From Bifidobacterium breve (GTDB taxonomy: Bacteria; Actinomycetota; Actinomycetes; Nanopelagicales; Nanopelagicaceae), in assembly GCA_945898065.1 (NCBI GenBank), contig CAMDHH010000002.1, positions 1-64,000 on the forward strand: DNA of 64,000 nucleotides, given 5' to 3'. The notes below the pieces were generated by a model. That model saw only the letters and a program-made list of their open reading frames with translations. It made no database searches and was not told where the DNA came from. Shown in pieces: positions 1-10,975 of the stretch; position 1 is the first letter of the stretch, and each line of letters starts with the position of its first letter. A program made the translations under genes and the position numbers.

Positions 1-963
1 TTAGGTAATGACAAAGATGGTAAGCCTGTTTATCTCAAAGATATTTGGCCTTCACCAGAAGAGATTCAAAGTGTCATCGATGCCTCCATCTCATCAGAGA
101 TGTTCACAAAGGATTATGCAAGCGTCTTCGATGGCGATCATCGTTGGAAATCACTTGCAACTCCAACAGGTAAAACTTTTGAGTGGGATACCAAGTCAAC
201 GTATGTTCGACGCCCACCATATTTCGACGGAATGCCAAAGCAGCCAATACCAGTAACTGATATTGCTGGAGCGCGCGTAATGGCAATTTTGGGTGATTCT
301 GTAACAACAGATCACATCTCACCTGCCGGAAATATCAAAGCCGATTCACCAGCTGGAAAATATTTAGCGGAGCACGGCGTAGATCGTAAAGATTTCAACT
401 CATATGGTTCACGTCGCGGTAATCACGAAATCATGATTCGTGGAACTTTTGCAAATATTCGCCTGAAGAACATGTTGCTAGATGGCGTCGAAGGCGGCTT
501 TACTCGCAATTTCTTACAAGGTGGAGCGCAATCAACTATTTACGATGCATCAGTTGAATATATCAATGCTGGTGTGCCGCTAGTCATTTTGGCTGGTAAA
601 GAATATGGATCTGGATCATCGCGTGACTGGGCAGCAAAGGGAACGGCACTCCTTGGTGTTCGCGCAGTAATTGCCGAAAGCTTTGAAAGAATTCACCGCT
701 CTAACTTGATTGGCATGGGCGTCCTGCCTTTGCAATTTCTTGATGGCCAGAATGCGCAATCACTTGGACTAACAGGTGAAGAAACATTTACGATTTCAGG
801 AATTGTCGAGCTCAATAGTGGTAGCACTCCTAAGACAGTGAGTGTTAGCGCGGGGGATAAGAAATTTAGTGCGAAAGTACGCATCGATACACCGGGTGAG
901 GCAGATTACTATCGCCATGGCGGAATCATGCAGTATGTATTGCGCTCACTACTCGCTAATTAG
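1..963 (+). CDS. acnA: Aconitate hydratase, C-terminal part (5' truncated by window edge)
   Basis: Frame 1 is open from base 1 ([23 protein letters not shown]...); C-terminal swivel-domain motifs [54 protein letters not shown]. Confidence 0.97.
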   Translation, partial: LGNDKDGKPVYLKDIWPSPEEIQSVIDASISSEMFTKDYASVFDGDHRWKSLATPTGKTFEWDTKSTYVRRPPYFDGMPKQPIPVTDIAGARVMAILGDSVTTDHISPAGNIKADSPAGKYLAEHGVDRKDFNSYGSRRGNHEIMIRGTFANIRLKNMLLDGVEGGFTRNFLQGGAQSTIYDASVEYINAGVPLVILAGKEYGSGSSRDWAAKGTALLGVRAVIAESFERIHRSNLIGMGVLPLQFLDGQNAQSLGLTGEETFTISGIVELNSGSTPKTVSVSAGDKKFSAKVRIDTPGEADYYRHGGIMQYVLRSLLAN

Positions 964-998
964 TGCAAAATTGCGGGCGGCAAACTAGAATTGCGCGC

Positions 999-2918
999 AT
1001 GATTGAGTCGATAAAGTCCCCGCGTGATTTGGATGCGCTGACACACGATCAACTCAATGCACTAGCTGATGAGATTCGAACTTTCTTAGTTGAAAAAGTT
1101 TCTAAAACCGGCGGTCACTTAGGGCCCAACCTAGGCGTAGTTGAACTCACTATTGCCATCCATCGGGTCTTTGAATCACCTAAAGATGTTGTTCTCTTTG
1201 ATACTGGACATCAAAGTTATGTTCATAAAATTCTTACTGGTCGCGCAGATCGATTCGACATGTTGCGCCAACGCGGAGGTATTGCAGGCTATCCAAACCG
1301 CGCCGAGAGCGAGCACGATGTTATTGAAAACTCTCATGCATCTACTGCGCTGTCATGGGGAGATGGAATTTCTAGAGGTTTTTCACTCACACAACAAGAT
1401 GATCGCCATGTAGTAGTCGTTGTTGGAGATGGCGCACTTACTGGTGGAATGTCATGGGAGGCACTCAACAATATTGCTTCACAAGAGAGCCGTAACTTAG
1501 TAATTATCGTCAATGATAATGAACGCTCTTATTCACCAACTATTGGTGGCGTTGCTACATATCTTTCGACTCTTCGAGTTACTCAAGGTTATGAGCGCTT
1601 CCTTGATTGGGGTAAAGAAGTTCTCAGTAAGACTCCAGTAGTTGGAACACCTATTTATGACACTCTGCATGGAATGAAAAAAGGAATCAAGGATATTGTC
1701 GCTCCACAAGGAATGTTTGAAGATCTTGGTTTGAAATATATGGGTCCAATTGATGGTCACGATATTGCTGCCATGGAAAAAGCGCTCACTAAGGCAAAAG
1801 AGTTTGGTGAACCGGTATTGGTCCACGCCATCACTGAAAAGGGACGTGGCTACCAACCAGCAGTTCAAGATGAGGCAGAGAAGTTCCATGCTGTTGGCAT
1901 TGTTGATCCTGAAACAGGGGAGCCAATTGCAAAAAGTGGTACTAGCTGGACTCGAGTATTCTCAGATGAATTAGTTCGTATAGGTCATGAGCGCGAAGAT
2001 ATTGTTGCAATTACTGCAGCGATGCTTGGACCAACTGGCCTTGATGCTTTTCAAAAGCAATTCCCAGAGCGCACCATCGATGTTGGAATTGCAGAACAGC
2101 ACGCCGTAACAAGTGCTGCAGGAATGGCATTTGCAGGTCTGCACCCAGTAGTTGCTCTCTATTCAACATTTTTGAATCGTGCATTTGATCAGGTGCTCCT
2201 CGATGTTGCTCTTCATAAAGCTGGCGTCACATTTGTTTTAGATCGCTCTGGCATTACTGGTGATGATGGTCCATCGCATAATGGAATGTGGGACTTAGCC
2301 CTTACTGGAATTATTCCAACACTTCATGTTGCAGCTCCTCGCGATGGTGCACGATTGAAGGAGACTCTCAACGAGGCAGTAGCAATTAGTGATGCACCAT
2401 CACTTATTCGCTTCCCTAAAGGTGGCGTTATTGAGGATATTCCAGCATTTGAGCGTCGCGATGGAATCGATGTCTTATATCGCGGAGAGAGCGCCGATGT
2501 TTTATTAGTTAGCGTTGGAGCACTCGCTCACGTTGCAGTAGAGGCTGCGTCACAGGCATATCGCGAAGGCGTTGGCGTAACTGTTATTGATCCACGGTGG
2601 GTAAAGCCGCTACCGGTATCACTTATTACTATGGCTCAGCGATATAAGAGCGTTGTTGTACTAGAAGATGGAATTCGCCACGGTGGAATTGCGAGCACGA
2701 TTTCTGAAATGTTTAGAGATGCAGGACTTCTGGTTCCAATTCATTCCATTGGTGTGCCACTTGAATTTATCGAACATTCAAAGCGCGCAGAAGTTTTGAA
2801 CGATTTAGGAATTACCGCTCAGAACATCACACGCAGCGTTGTAGAATGGAGCAGCTCCCTTAGAGAAGGGATGCAACTCCAGGAGCATGAAAACGTTGAC
2901 CGCAAACAGAATCGCTAA
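999..2918 (+). CDS. dxs: 1-deoxy-D-xylulose-5-phosphate synthase
   Basis: [71 protein letters not shown] at 999 ([11 protein letters not shown]) preferred over the upstream GTG. Confidence 0.97.
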   Translation: MIESIKSPRDLDALTHDQLNALADEIRTFLVEKVSKTGGHLGPNLGVVELTIAIHRVFESPKDVVLFDTGHQSYVHKILTGRADRFDMLRQRGGIAGYPNRAESEHDVIENSHASTALSWGDGISRGFSLTQQDDRHVVVVVGDGALTGGMSWEALNNIASQESRNLVIIVNDNERSYSPTIGGVATYLSTLRVTQGYERFLDWGKEVLSKTPVVGTPIYDTLHGMKKGIKDIVAPQGMFEDLGLKYMGPIDGHDIAAMEKALTKAKEFGEPVLVHAITEKGRGYQPAVQDEAEKFHAVGIVDPETGEPIAKSGTSWTRVFSDELVRIGHEREDIVAITAAMLGPTGLDAFQKQFPERTIDVGIAEQHAVTSAAGMAFAGLHPVVALYSTFLNRAFDQVLLDVALHKAGVTFVLDRSGITGDDGPSHNGMWDLALTGIIPTLHVAAPRDGARLKETLNEAVAISDAPSLIRFPKGGVIEDIPAFERRDGIDVLYRGESADVLLVSVGALAHVAVEAASQAYREGVGVTVIDPRWVKPLPVSLITMAQRYKSVVVLEDGIRHGGIASTISEMFRDAGLLVPIHSIGVPLEFIEHSKRAEVLNDLGITAQNITRSVVEWSSSLREGMQLQEHENVDRKQNR

Positions 2919-4971
2919 CTCCTTCGCGATCTAAGTACGGCAAGATTCCACCTAAGTGCATTGGCCAACCAGCGCCCATCAACATACATAAATCAATCTC
3001 TGCAGGTGTTGAAACAACTCCTTCATCGAGCATCATGCGTGCTTCTTCTGCAATTGCAGTTAGTGCGCGCAAGCGAACTTGTTCTGCAGTTGAGGCCTTG
3101 TCACCTTTTTCAACGAGTGCAAGTGCGGCAGGGTTGGCTGAAAAAGTTCCAGCATCATTTTTGATGTAGAAAGTGCGAACACCTTCTTTGACCATGCGCT
3201 GCATTGAGGGTGAGATTCGATAACGTGGCCCTAAATTCTTATTGAGAGTCTCAGAAACATGGAGTGCAACACCAGGGCCAACGAGGCCAAGTAATTCAAA
3301 TGGCGACATTGGGAAACCAATACTGCGCATCGCACCATCTGCAACATCAGGGGCTGTGCCCTCATCCATCGCATCGGTGATCTCGCCCATAAAACGTGTG
3401 AGCAAGCGATTGACGACAAAACCTGGTGCATCCTTTGTAATCACCATTGTCTTCTTGAGTTCTATACCAACAGCTACAGCAGTTGCAGTTGTTACATCAT
3501 CGGTCGCACTTGTGCGCGCAACTTCAAGTAGCGGCATGACTGCAACAGGATTGAAGAAGTGGAAGCCAATGACGCGCTCAGGATTGCTCATACCTTGACT
3601 CATCGCCTCAACAGAGAGTGAAGAAGTATTAGTTGCGATTACGCATTCAGGGGAGACAATCGCCTCTAATTTCTTGAAGAGATCTTGCTTGAGTGATAGC
3701 TCTTCAAAAATTGCTTCAATCACGAAGTCACACCCTGTAAAGACGCTCTGATCAGCAGAACCACTAATGAGTCCGACTAGGCGCGCTGCCGCTTCTGGAT
3801 GCATACGCTTTTTCTCAACTAGTTTGGCAATTTCTGCCTTGACCCAAGTAACTCCTTTATCGGCGCGCTCTTGATCGATATCTGTCATAACTACTGGACA
3901 CTTGAGATTGCGTAAAAGCAATAGCGCTAATTGAGATGCCATAAGGCCAGCGCCAACAACGCCGACGCGAGTCACCTTGCGAGCAAGGGCTGGCTTTGGT
4001 GCGCCTTCAACTTTCTTGCGCTTCTTTTGAATCAAATTGAATGCATATAAAGATGCGCGAAGTGGATCACTCATTGTGAGATCAGCAAGTGCCTGATCTT
4101 CTGCATCAAAGCCTTGGCCTAGTGTGCATTTTTGCGCCGCAGCAATGAGTTCAAGTGCGCGAGTAGGCGATGCTATTTCTGCGCCCCCATATTTTTTCAA
4201 AGCAGCAGCGCGACCAGTTGCAACCGCCTTTCCCCAACCAGGATCATTTGAATAATCAGTGCGCTCAATCTTCTTAGAACCATTGAGAACTGATGCTGCA
4301 AATGAGATAGAGCGTTCCAAGAAATCAGAAGGTTCATAGACTGCATCGACAACACCGAGTGCAAGTGCATCTTTTGGCTTCATCATGGTGTTGTTGTTCA
4401 GTGCATTGAGCATGATTACTTGAACCGCGCGCTCTGGACCGATGAGTTTAGGCAAAATCGTTGCGCCACCCCATCCAGGAACGAGTCCTAGAAATACTTC
4501 TGGAAGTCCAGTAAAGGCAGTCGTTGCAAGAGTGCGATAGTTGCAATGCAATCCAACTTCTAGGCCACCACCGAGTGCGAGTCCATTGATAAATGCAAAT
4601 GTTGGTGTGCCGCATTCATTGAGGCGACGAAATACATCGTGACCTATTTTTCCAATAGCCAGAGATTGTTCGCGCTTGGTTATAAATGAAAGGGCTGAGA
4701 GATCAGCACCTGCTGCAAAGATGAATGGCTTTCCAGTAATTGCAATCGCTGCAGGTTTGCGTGAGAGAGCCTCAGTTATTGCTGCGTCGAGTGCCATGAG
4801 TGATTGCGGACCGAAAGTATTGGGACGTGTGTGGTCTAGCCCGTTATCTAAAGTAATAAGGGCCAAGGTGCCTTTGTGGCCAAATGAGCCAAGATCAACA
4901 TCTCGTACAAGTGCATTAGTAACAACTTCCTCCGGTGCACCTTCTGGCATCTCAATTTTGACGGTAGTCAT
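2860..4971 (-). CDS. Multifunctional fatty-acid oxidation protein (enoyl-CoA hydratase / 3-hydroxyacyl-CoA dehydrogenase)
   Basis: N-terminal crotonase domain ([13 protein letters not shown]), Rossmann [57 protein letters not shown]; start ATG 4971 just after the thiolase stop. Confidence 0.93.
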   Translation of the reverse strand: MTTVKIEMPEGAPEEVVTNALVRDVDLGSFGHKGTLALITLDNGLDHTRPNTFGPQSLMALDAAITEALSRKPAAIAITGKPFIFAAGADLSALSFITKREQSLAIGKIGHDVFRRLNECGTPTFAFINGLALGGGLEVGLHCNYRTLATTAFTGLPEVFLGLVPGWGGATILPKLIGPERAVQVIMLNALNNNTMMKPKDALALGVVDAVYEPSDFLERSISFAASVLNGSKKIERTDYSNDPGWGKAVATGRAAALKKYGGAEIASPTRALELIAAAQKCTLGQGFDAEDQALADLTMSDPLRASLYAFNLIQKKRKKVEGAPKPALARKVTRVGVVGAGLMASQLALLLLRNLKCPVVMTDIDQERADKGVTWVKAEIAKLVEKKRMHPEAAARLVGLISGSADQSVFTGCDFVIEAIFEELSLKQDLFKKLEAIVSPECVIATNTSSLSVEAMSQGMSNPERVIGFHFFNPVAVMPLLEVARTSATDDVTTATAVAVGIELKKTMVITKDAPGFVVNRLLTRFMGEITDAMDEGTAPDVADGAMRSIGFPMSPFELLGLVGPGVALHVSETLNKNLGPRYRISPSMQRMVKEGVRTFYIKNDAGTFSANPAALALVEKGDKASTAEQVRLRALTAIAEEARMMLDEGVVSTPAEIDLCMLMGAGWPMHLGGILPYLDREGVSDSVCGQRFHAPGVASLL

Positions 4972-6161
4972 TATTTTGAACCTCCGACAAAGTGTGGATT
5001 TTCCCAAATAACTGTGCCACCCATTCCAAGGCCAATACACATCGTTGTAATGCCATAACGCACCTCGGGGTGCTCTTCAAATGTTCGCGCTAAGTTGAGC
5101 ATCAAGCGCACGCCAGAGGATGCAAGTGGATGGCCTACTGCAATTGCGCCACCGTATGGATTTACGCGCGCATCATCGTCGGCAATTCCAAAGTGATCTA
5201 GAAATGCAATAACTTGAACAGCAAATGCTTCGTTGATTTCAAATGCTCCGATATCAGCAATGGTCAGTCCTGCTTTTGCAAGTGCTTTGATTGTTGATGG
5301 AACTGGTCCATATCCCATTACTTCCGGCTCGACTCCAGCAAATGCAAATGTAACAAGGCGTGCTTTGATAGTTAGCCCTAACTCTTTGGCCTTATCTTCA
5401 TCGGCCAAAATTGCAGCAGTGGCACCATCATTGAGTCCTGATGAATTACCAGGTGTAACGCGACCTGCTGGGCGAAATGGAGTCTTGAGTCCTGCAAGGC
5501 CCTCCATTGTCGTCGTTGGTCGTGGTGACTCATCTGCAGTTGCAACGCCCCAACCAAGTTCGGCGCTTCGCGCAGCAGTTGGAATCAAATCACGTTGAAT
5601 CTTTCCATCTGCATATGCTTGTGCAGTCTTGAGTTGTGAATTCATTGCATAGCGATCTGCGCGCTCTTTTGTCAGTTGTGGGAAGCGATCATGTAAACGC
5701 TCAGCAGTTGCACCCATTGCAAGGGCATCTTGATCAACAATTTTTTCTGCTAAGTAGCGCGGGTTGGGATCCATGCCTTCACCCATTGGATGATTTCCCA
5801 TATGTTCAACGCCACCTGCAATTGCAATGTCATATGCACCTAGCGCAATCGCACCACTAATAGTTGTTACCGCTGTCATTGCACCAGCACACCAGCGATC
5901 AATTGAATAACCAGGAACAGTATTTGGCAGACCTGCAAGGAGTGAAACGCTTCGACCAATATTCATTCCTTGATCACCGCTTTGTGTTGCAGCAGCAATT
6001 GCAACATCATCGATTGCCTTGGGATCTAGCTTTGGATTTCGCTCGAGGAGTCCGCGAATAGCGCGCACCATCAAATCATCTGCGCGAGTACCGGCATACA
6101 TGCTGCCCGCTTTTCCAAATGGAGTTCTAACTGCATCTACTAAAACAACGCTGCGTGACAT
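4971..6161 (-). CDS. fadA: Acetyl-CoA C-acyltransferase (thiolase)
   Basis: VDAVRTPFGKAGS, DRWCAGAMTAV active-site Cys, NEAFAVQVI, NPYGGAIAVGHPLASSGVR, CIGLGMGG. Confidence 0.95.
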   Translation of the reverse strand: MSRSVVLVDAVRTPFGKAGSMYAGTRADDLMVRAIRGLLERNPKLDPKAIDDVAIAAATQSGDQGMNIGRSVSLLAGLPNTVPGYSIDRWCAGAMTAVTTISGAIALGAYDIAIAGGVEHMGNHPMGEGMDPNPRYLAEKIVDQDALAMGATAERLHDRFPQLTKERADRYAMNSQLKTAQAYADGKIQRDLIPTAARSAELGWGVATADESPRPTTTMEGLAGLKTPFRPAGRVTPGNSSGLNDGATAAILADEDKAKELGLTIKARLVTFAFAGVEPEVMGYGPVPSTIKALAKAGLTIADIGAFEINEAFAVQVIAFLDHFGIADDDARVNPYGGAIAVGHPLASSGVRLMLNLARTFEEHPEVRYGITTMCIGLGMGGTVIWENPHFVGGSK

Positions 6162-6222
6162 TGAAAGTCCTTACCTAAGATCGCCTTACGGGATATAGGT
6201 AATGTTACTCAGCAGTAGGTAT

Positions 6223-7038
6223 TTAGGAAACTAGCGCCTTTGAGCGTGCGGGGCGAAGGTATGGAATCAAGACTGCGCCTAGGTAGATCGCCCAAATAGC
6301 CAATTGCAGCCATGAAGTGGTCGTATCAAAGCCCACAGTGCCACTGAGAAGACCAGCCACTAGTGACTCCTTAGGAAGCCATGAGGTCACATCCCATACA
6401 AATGCATCAACGCCAGGAAGCCATCCGAGCTCCTGGAACTCATGGATACCGTAGGAAAGAACACCGGCTGCAACAACGATTAATGCAATTCCTGTATATG
6501 TAAAGAATTTACTGAGGTTCAATCTGATTGCACTCTTAAAGATTGCCCAACCAAGTGCAATTGCAATTGCAAAACCTAATAGCAGGCCAATAGTTGCCGA
6601 CGCTTTGCCATCAACTGTTCGAAAGTTTGCATAAACAAAGAGTGATGTTTCAAGGCCTTCACGAAGAACAGCGAAAAAAGCCACGCCTGCTAGCGTGAGA
6701 GGCCCTGTTGCTACGGCTGTATCTACTTTTCCATGAAGTTCACTCTTGAGAACGCGCGCTGTGCGCTTCATCCAAAAAACCATCCATGTAACAAGTCCTA
6801 CTGCAATAAAAGATGTGATTCCGGCAAACATTTCATTTCCGCGATCTGAAAGTTCAGCAGCTGTGAATGTAAGGATCGTGCCAAGGCTCAGACTCGCAAA
6901 CAATGCCGCGCTCACGCCTATCCATAATGGCTTGAGCAGAGAACGGCGATCAGTTTTGATGATGTACGCCGCCAAAATACCGACGATCAGAGCAGCCTCT
7001 AACCCTTCGCGAAGGGCGATGATGAATGTACTGAGCAT
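6223..7038 (-). CDS. efeU: FTR1-family high-affinity iron permease
   Basis: MLSTFIIALREGLEAALIVGIL and second REGLET motif (FFAVLREGLETSLF); multiple TM segments. Confidence 0.9.
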   Translation of the reverse strand: MLSTFIIALREGLEAALIVGILAAYIIKTDRRSLLKPLWIGVSAALFASLSLGTILTFTAAELSDRGNEMFAGITSFIAVGLVTWMVFWMKRTARVLKSELHGKVDTAVATGPLTLAGVAFFAVLREGLETSLFVYANFRTVDGKASATIGLLLGFAIAIALGWAIFKSAIRLNLSKFFTYTGIALIVVAAGVLSYGIHEFQELGWLPGVDAFVWDVTSWLPKESLVAGLLSGTVGFDTTTSWLQLAIWAIYLGAVLIPYLRPARSKALVS

Positions 7039-7097
7039 TCGATAAACCTAAGGCAGTCCAACCATTAACGCAACTCTTATGTTGCGTAATTCAGCAT

Positions 7098-8399
7098 TTA
7101 CGCGTGAGTCTCCTCACTCGCAGCCTCTTCCTCCACCTTCGGCTCAGGCAAGGCCTCTTTCTCGAGAAGGGCCAGAGCAATAAGTGGTCCGACGATATCG
7201 ATCTGCCACTGGCGCGCCCCTAGGGCGGCTAGCTTTTCGCGCACAGCGCCTTCATCCAGTGTTTCGGTAGCACCGATTGGTGGCTCCCAACATAGGCGGC
7301 GGATGTAATCGGGAGTAATCAAGTTCTCTAGGGGGATAGAAAGTTCTTGCGCTCGCAATTCAATGGTGGCGCGCGCGTGAGTAAGAGGCGCGTATTTATC
7401 GGGGAAGCGATCTCGCCAGAGTTTTACAGGTGGCATTGAATTATCAGAATGTGAACGAAGCGGTGGCCATTGATCTTCTGGGATGGTCGCTGATTCTAAA
7501 ATTACTTTGAGCCAGGTATCGATATTTTCCAACCATCGCGCTCGCAAACCTAGAGGACGTAGCGACTTTTCAAATTCTTTCTTGTTCTTCGGCATAGACA
7601 TTGCAAGTTCAACGATTGCGTAATCGTTGAGTAATTTTCCAGCGGCCATATCGTCCCTTTGTGCAATCGAATCTCGCGTGATCCATAATTCCTTGATCGT
7701 TGCTAAGTGATCACGACGCTTTATTTTGTGCATCCCTGATGTACGTCGCCAAGGATCAACACGAGGCGGTGATGGTGGAGCAGCAAGTATCGAATCGAAT
7801 TCTTGCAACGCCCATTCTAATTTTCCAGAGGATTTGAGAAGTTCATATATTTTCTCGCGCAGTTCAACGAGTAATTCAACATCGAGGGCTGCATACGTTA
7901 GCCATGCAACAGGTAATGGGCGAACAGACCAGTCTGCGGCGCTATGTTCTTTAGCGAGTGATACGCCCATCTGTGATTCTAAAAGCGGGCCAAGGCCAAC
8001 ACGGGGTAGTCCTGCAATGCGACCGCCTAATTCAGTATCAAATAACTTCGCAGGATGAATTCCGAGTTCGCGCAAACACGGTAAATCTTGGGTACTGGCA
8101 TGCAAAATAACTTCATCCGAATTCAGTAAGTCATTGAGTTGGGCAAAGAGTTTATGTCCCGGTCCAAATGGAATCGGATCAACGAGATGCAGCCCACCAC
8201 CTGCGCGCTTTATCTGAATCAGGTATGCACGAGCGCTATATCGAAAGCCAGATGCACGCTCTGCATCTACTGCAAAGGGCCCACTTCCTTTTGCTAATTG
8301 TTCTAGCGCTTTTTCAAATGCTTTCTCGGTATCAATGACATCGGGAGTACCAGCACTGGGAGTGAGCAGGGGGACAGAGGTAACTTCGTCTTCGCTCAT
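7098..8399 (-). CDS. rnd: Ribonuclease D (3'-5' exonuclease + HRDC)
   Basis: DEDD exonuclease motifs (FAVDAERASGFRYSARAYLIQI, LHASTQDLPCLRELGI, YAALDVELLVELR); located next to DUF3000 as in actinobacteria. Confidence 0.9.
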   Translation of the reverse strand: MSEDEVTSVPLLTPSAGTPDVIDTEKAFEKALEQLAKGSGPFAVDAERASGFRYSARAYLIQIKRAGGGLHLVDPIPFGPGHKLFAQLNDLLNSDEVILHASTQDLPCLRELGIHPAKLFDTELGGRIAGLPRVGLGPLLESQMGVSLAKEHSAADWSVRPLPVAWLTYAALDVELLVELREKIYELLKSSGKLEWALQEFDSILAAPPSPPRVDPWRRTSGMHKIKRRDHLATIKELWITRDSIAQRDDMAAGKLLNDYAIVELAMSMPKNKKEFEKSLRPLGLRARWLENIDTWLKVILESATIPEDQWPPLRSHSDNSMPPVKLWRDRFPDKYAPLTHARATIELRAQELSIPLENLITPDYIRRLCWEPPIGATETLDEGAVREKLAALGARQWQIDIVGPLIALALLEKEALPEPKVEEEAASEETHA

Positions 8400-8401
8400 A
8401 C

Positions 8402-8980
8402 TTATCGACGTTTAGCAGATGTTATTGCAGAAACACCCTCAGGAATGGGAGGAAGCGCTGCGATTTCAGAGATCAAATTGCACCAGCCAGTTATATGTTT
8501 CATGATTTCATTGGCAGAAGAAATTATTGGTGTCCACGATGCACGAATTTCAATCTCTGCTTCATCACTTCGCGGAGATAGTTTTCCAAATGAAGAACTG
8601 GCAACACGTGTCACTGTTCCACTTGGCGCAGTGAGTTCACACCCTGCGGTATCTAAGGCTTCTAGAAACCAGTTCCAGCCATTTTCTGGCAACATGGGAT
8701 CTTCTTGCATAATGGAATCAACATCTGCTCGCACAAAAGTAACGCAGCGATATTCACCATCCCATGTGTCTTGTCCACCGGGTTCGTGCAATAAAACAAA
8801 GCGCCCTGATGCAACTTCATCTTCGGCATCGCCAAGTAAGCCATTGCTGACATCGGCTGAGAATGCGAAGGAATATGTAGCAAGTTTTTGAGGGGCGGGA
8901 ACTTCTTCCAAAATAATTTCAGATCGTGGAGTAAATGTGCGTACTAAATCAATCATTCGATTGAATTCGTTGATATCCAC
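8402..8980 (-). CDS. DUF3000 family protein
   Basis: Size, sequence style and position directly upstream of RNase D match the actinobacterial DUF3000 context; no motif-level proof. Confidence 0.7.
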   Translation of the reverse strand: MDINEFNRMIDLVRTFTPRSEIILEEVPAPQKLATYSFAFSADVSNGLLGDAEDEVASGRFVLLHEPGGQDTWDGEYRCVTFVRADVDSIMQEDPMLPENGWNWFLEALDTAGCELTAPSGTVTRVASSSFGKLSPRSDEAEIEIRASWTPIISSANEIMKHITGWCNLISEIAALPPIPEGVSAITSAKRR

Positions 8981-9040
8981 TCTCTAAATGTAAAGAATGC
9001 AGTGCGCTATATGTGGGAGGCTGGGCTGTAACCTTGCTCA

Positions 9041-9880
9041 ATGGCTACTTTGCTTGCACTCGTCTCAAGTCTTTTATGGGGTAGCGCCGATTTTGAAGCA
9101 GGACGCCTTAGTAAAAAATATCCAGCACTTGTAGTTCTAGGTATTAGCCAAATCATCGGTTTGTTCACAGGAATCACAATCATCATTGTCTCTGGTGGAT
9201 GGATAGCACCATCTATTTCAACAGCAAGTTATTTCATCCCCGGTATTTGCGCAGGTATCACTGGATATTTAGGCCTGCTCTGTTTATATGCAGGTCTATC
9301 AACGGGGCGAATGGGAGTTGTCTCACCGATTAGTGCACTCGGTGCAATTATTCCGCTCAGTTACGCAATTTATAACGGCGATCGTTTATCTTTGATTACA
9401 ACAATTGGTGTTGTGCTAGCTCTCACTGGTGCATTTTGTGCAAGCGGACCAGAACTTGGAAATGGTCTGCCAATCAAGCCACTCATCCTGGCACTGGGTG
9501 CAATGTTTGGTTTTGGAATCACTCTAATTTTTATGTCAATCGGTTCTGAAACCAGTTCGCTGATGACAATGACAACGATGCGAGCAGCAACTGCAGTAAT
9601 GACGCTTTCATTGTTCTGGAAATTTAGAGGTATAGGCGCTATTTCGCCATCACTCTACCCACGATTTATTTTGGTCGGCGTTGCTGATTTTCTAGCAAAC
9701 TTACTTCTCGGGGTTGCCTGCACTAAAGGCTTAGTCTCCCTTGCAATGGTGCTCGGCTCTCTTTACCCCGTTGCAACAGTTGTACTTGCCTATAAGTTGC
9801 TTCATGAGCGCCTGCACAAAGTTCAATATGTTGGAGTTGCACTAGCTGTTGCTGGAGTGGCAGTTATTTCTGCTTTTTGA
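9041..9880 (+). CDS. EamA/DMT-family transporter
   Basis: About 10 hydrophobic segments; SSLLWGSADFEAGRLSKK..., two-repeat architecture. Confidence 0.85.
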   Translation: MATLLALVSSLLWGSADFEAGRLSKKYPALVVLGISQIIGLFTGITIIIVSGGWIAPSISTASYFIPGICAGITGYLGLLCLYAGLSTGRMGVVSPISALGAIIPLSYAIYNGDRLSLITTIGVVLALTGAFCASGPELGNGLPIKPLILALGAMFGFGITLIFMSIGSETSSLMTMTTMRAATAVMTLSLFWKFRGIGAISPSLYPRFILVGVADFLANLLLGVACTKGLVSLAMVLGSLYPVATVVLAYKLLHERLHKVQYVGVALAVAGVAVISAF

Positions 9881-10364
9881 TTGCGTGATAGAAAAACGTT
9901 CCATCATCTTCGCTTATTTCATGCGAATCAAAACGGGCAATAAGTTCTTTCCAATCAATAAATCCTTCTCCGCCATTCTCTGGGGTAACGCTGAGTTCTA
10001 AGCCATCTAATAGATTTGCATCCAATAATTCAGAGATCATTGAATAGCCACCTTCAATAAGAATATTAGAACCAAATTTACGTGTTGCTCGATCTACTGC
10101 CTCTGCAGGAGAGGCATTCCACATCAGTGCTAAATGATTACCGATTACTGGATTTACTAGTGAGCGAGATAGAACTACAAGGGGTACTGGAGTTCTGTTA
10201 TATGGCTCATTACGCGCTGTATTTCCACCAATAATGATGCAATCCACATTGCGCCTACGCGCTAGAAATGAACGACGATCTGCGGGGGAGCTCACACCTG
10301 CAGATTTTGAATCTTTACTAGTGGATCCATCAGAGCCAACAACCATGCTTGCAATAACACTCAT
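9864..10364 (-). CDS. RibD C-terminal/dihydrofolate-reductase-like pyrimidine reductase family protein
   Basis: DCIIIGGNTARNEPYNRTPVPLVVLSR, ILIEGGYSMISELLDANLLDGLELSVTP; ATG at 10364 (MSVIASMVVGSDGSTS) likely; 17-nt tail-to-tail overlap with EamA gene. Confidence 0.8.
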   Translation of the reverse strand: MSVIASMVVGSDGSTSKDSKSAGVSSPADRRSFLARRRNVDCIIIGGNTARNEPYNRTPVPLVVLSRSLVNPVIGNHLALMWNASPAEAVDRATRKFGSNILIEGGYSMISELLDANLLDGLELSVTPENGGEGFIDWKELIARFDSHEISEDDGTFFYHAIKKQK

Positions 10365-10483
10365 GAGCGCTACGTTACGCGAGAAGATTAGCCTCTTCCA
10401 GTAGCCATGCACATGCGTGTGAGTGTCTAGACAAAATTAGTTGCAATGTTGAATACTGACTCTCACATTAGGGAGAGATATAC

Positions 10484-10975
10484 ATGGCAATGATTCCAAA
10501 AGCCGGGATTTCAAAGACTGGCAATAAAGCTGAAGATCTCTTTCGATCTTTGACATCTTCACTGAAACCAGGTGAAGCCAGGCTAGGTGATGCCGTAAAG
10601 AATGGTAATTATGCTGAAGTGAAGAAAGTCAGCGGAGATACTCTCAATCAAGTTCGTGCAGTCAAGTACACAACCCTTGTTGCTTACGATGCTGAAAATG
10701 ATGCTTGGTATGTAGTTCCTGCATGCGATGTTGTTGCACTCATTGCAGGTAAAGAGCGCGGACAACACACAGAAAATCCATTTGAGAGTTCGACACTCTC
10801 ACTTCGAAATCTTGGTCCCTATAAAGTTTCGAGTGCTAATTTATCTACAGCATGGGATGCCGCAGTTGTAAAAAGTGATGGAAAACCATTACTCAAGCAG
10901 AAGATGAAAGATATTTTGCAAGAGTGTAAAGAACTTTCAACGGCTCATAAAAACGCAGTTCGAAAACTTGTTTAG
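10484..10975 (+). CDS. Uncharacterised 163-aa protein, candidate PD-(D/E)XK-type restriction endonuclease
   Basis: AEDLFRSLT ... RLGDAVKNGNYAEVKKVSGDTLNQVRAVKYTTLVAYDAENDAWYVVPACDVV: GD-x6-EVK spacing and mixed alpha/beta pattern typical of PD-(D/E)XK enzymes; convergent with a DNA methyltransferase. Confidence 0.6.
   Translation: MAMIPKAGISKTGNKAEDLFRSLTSSLKPGEARLGDAVKNGNYAEVKKVSGDTLNQVRAVKYTTLVAYDAENDAWYVVPACDVVALIAGKERGQHTENPFESSTLSLRNLGPYKVSSANLSTAWDAAVVKSDGKPLLKQKMKDILQECKELSTAHKNAVRKLV

Noticed and set aside
1533-1889. 118-aa antisense ORF within dxs
   Set aside because: Codon composition mirrors the sense gene; typical shadow ORF. The same applies to many other antisense/alternate-frame ORFs in the track (e.g. 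4676..5011, 12304..12507, 34801..35307, 47702..48136).
6166-6204. TTACCT ... AGGTAA inverted repeat between thiolase and efeU
   Set aside because: Only 6-bp arms with a long spacer; not distinguishable from chance.
9864-10364. Second ribD as part of riboflavin biosynthesis
   Set aside because: Only a reductase-like domain, and a complete ribD with FMN riboswitch exists at 38854; more likely a paralogous pyrimidine-reductase family protein.
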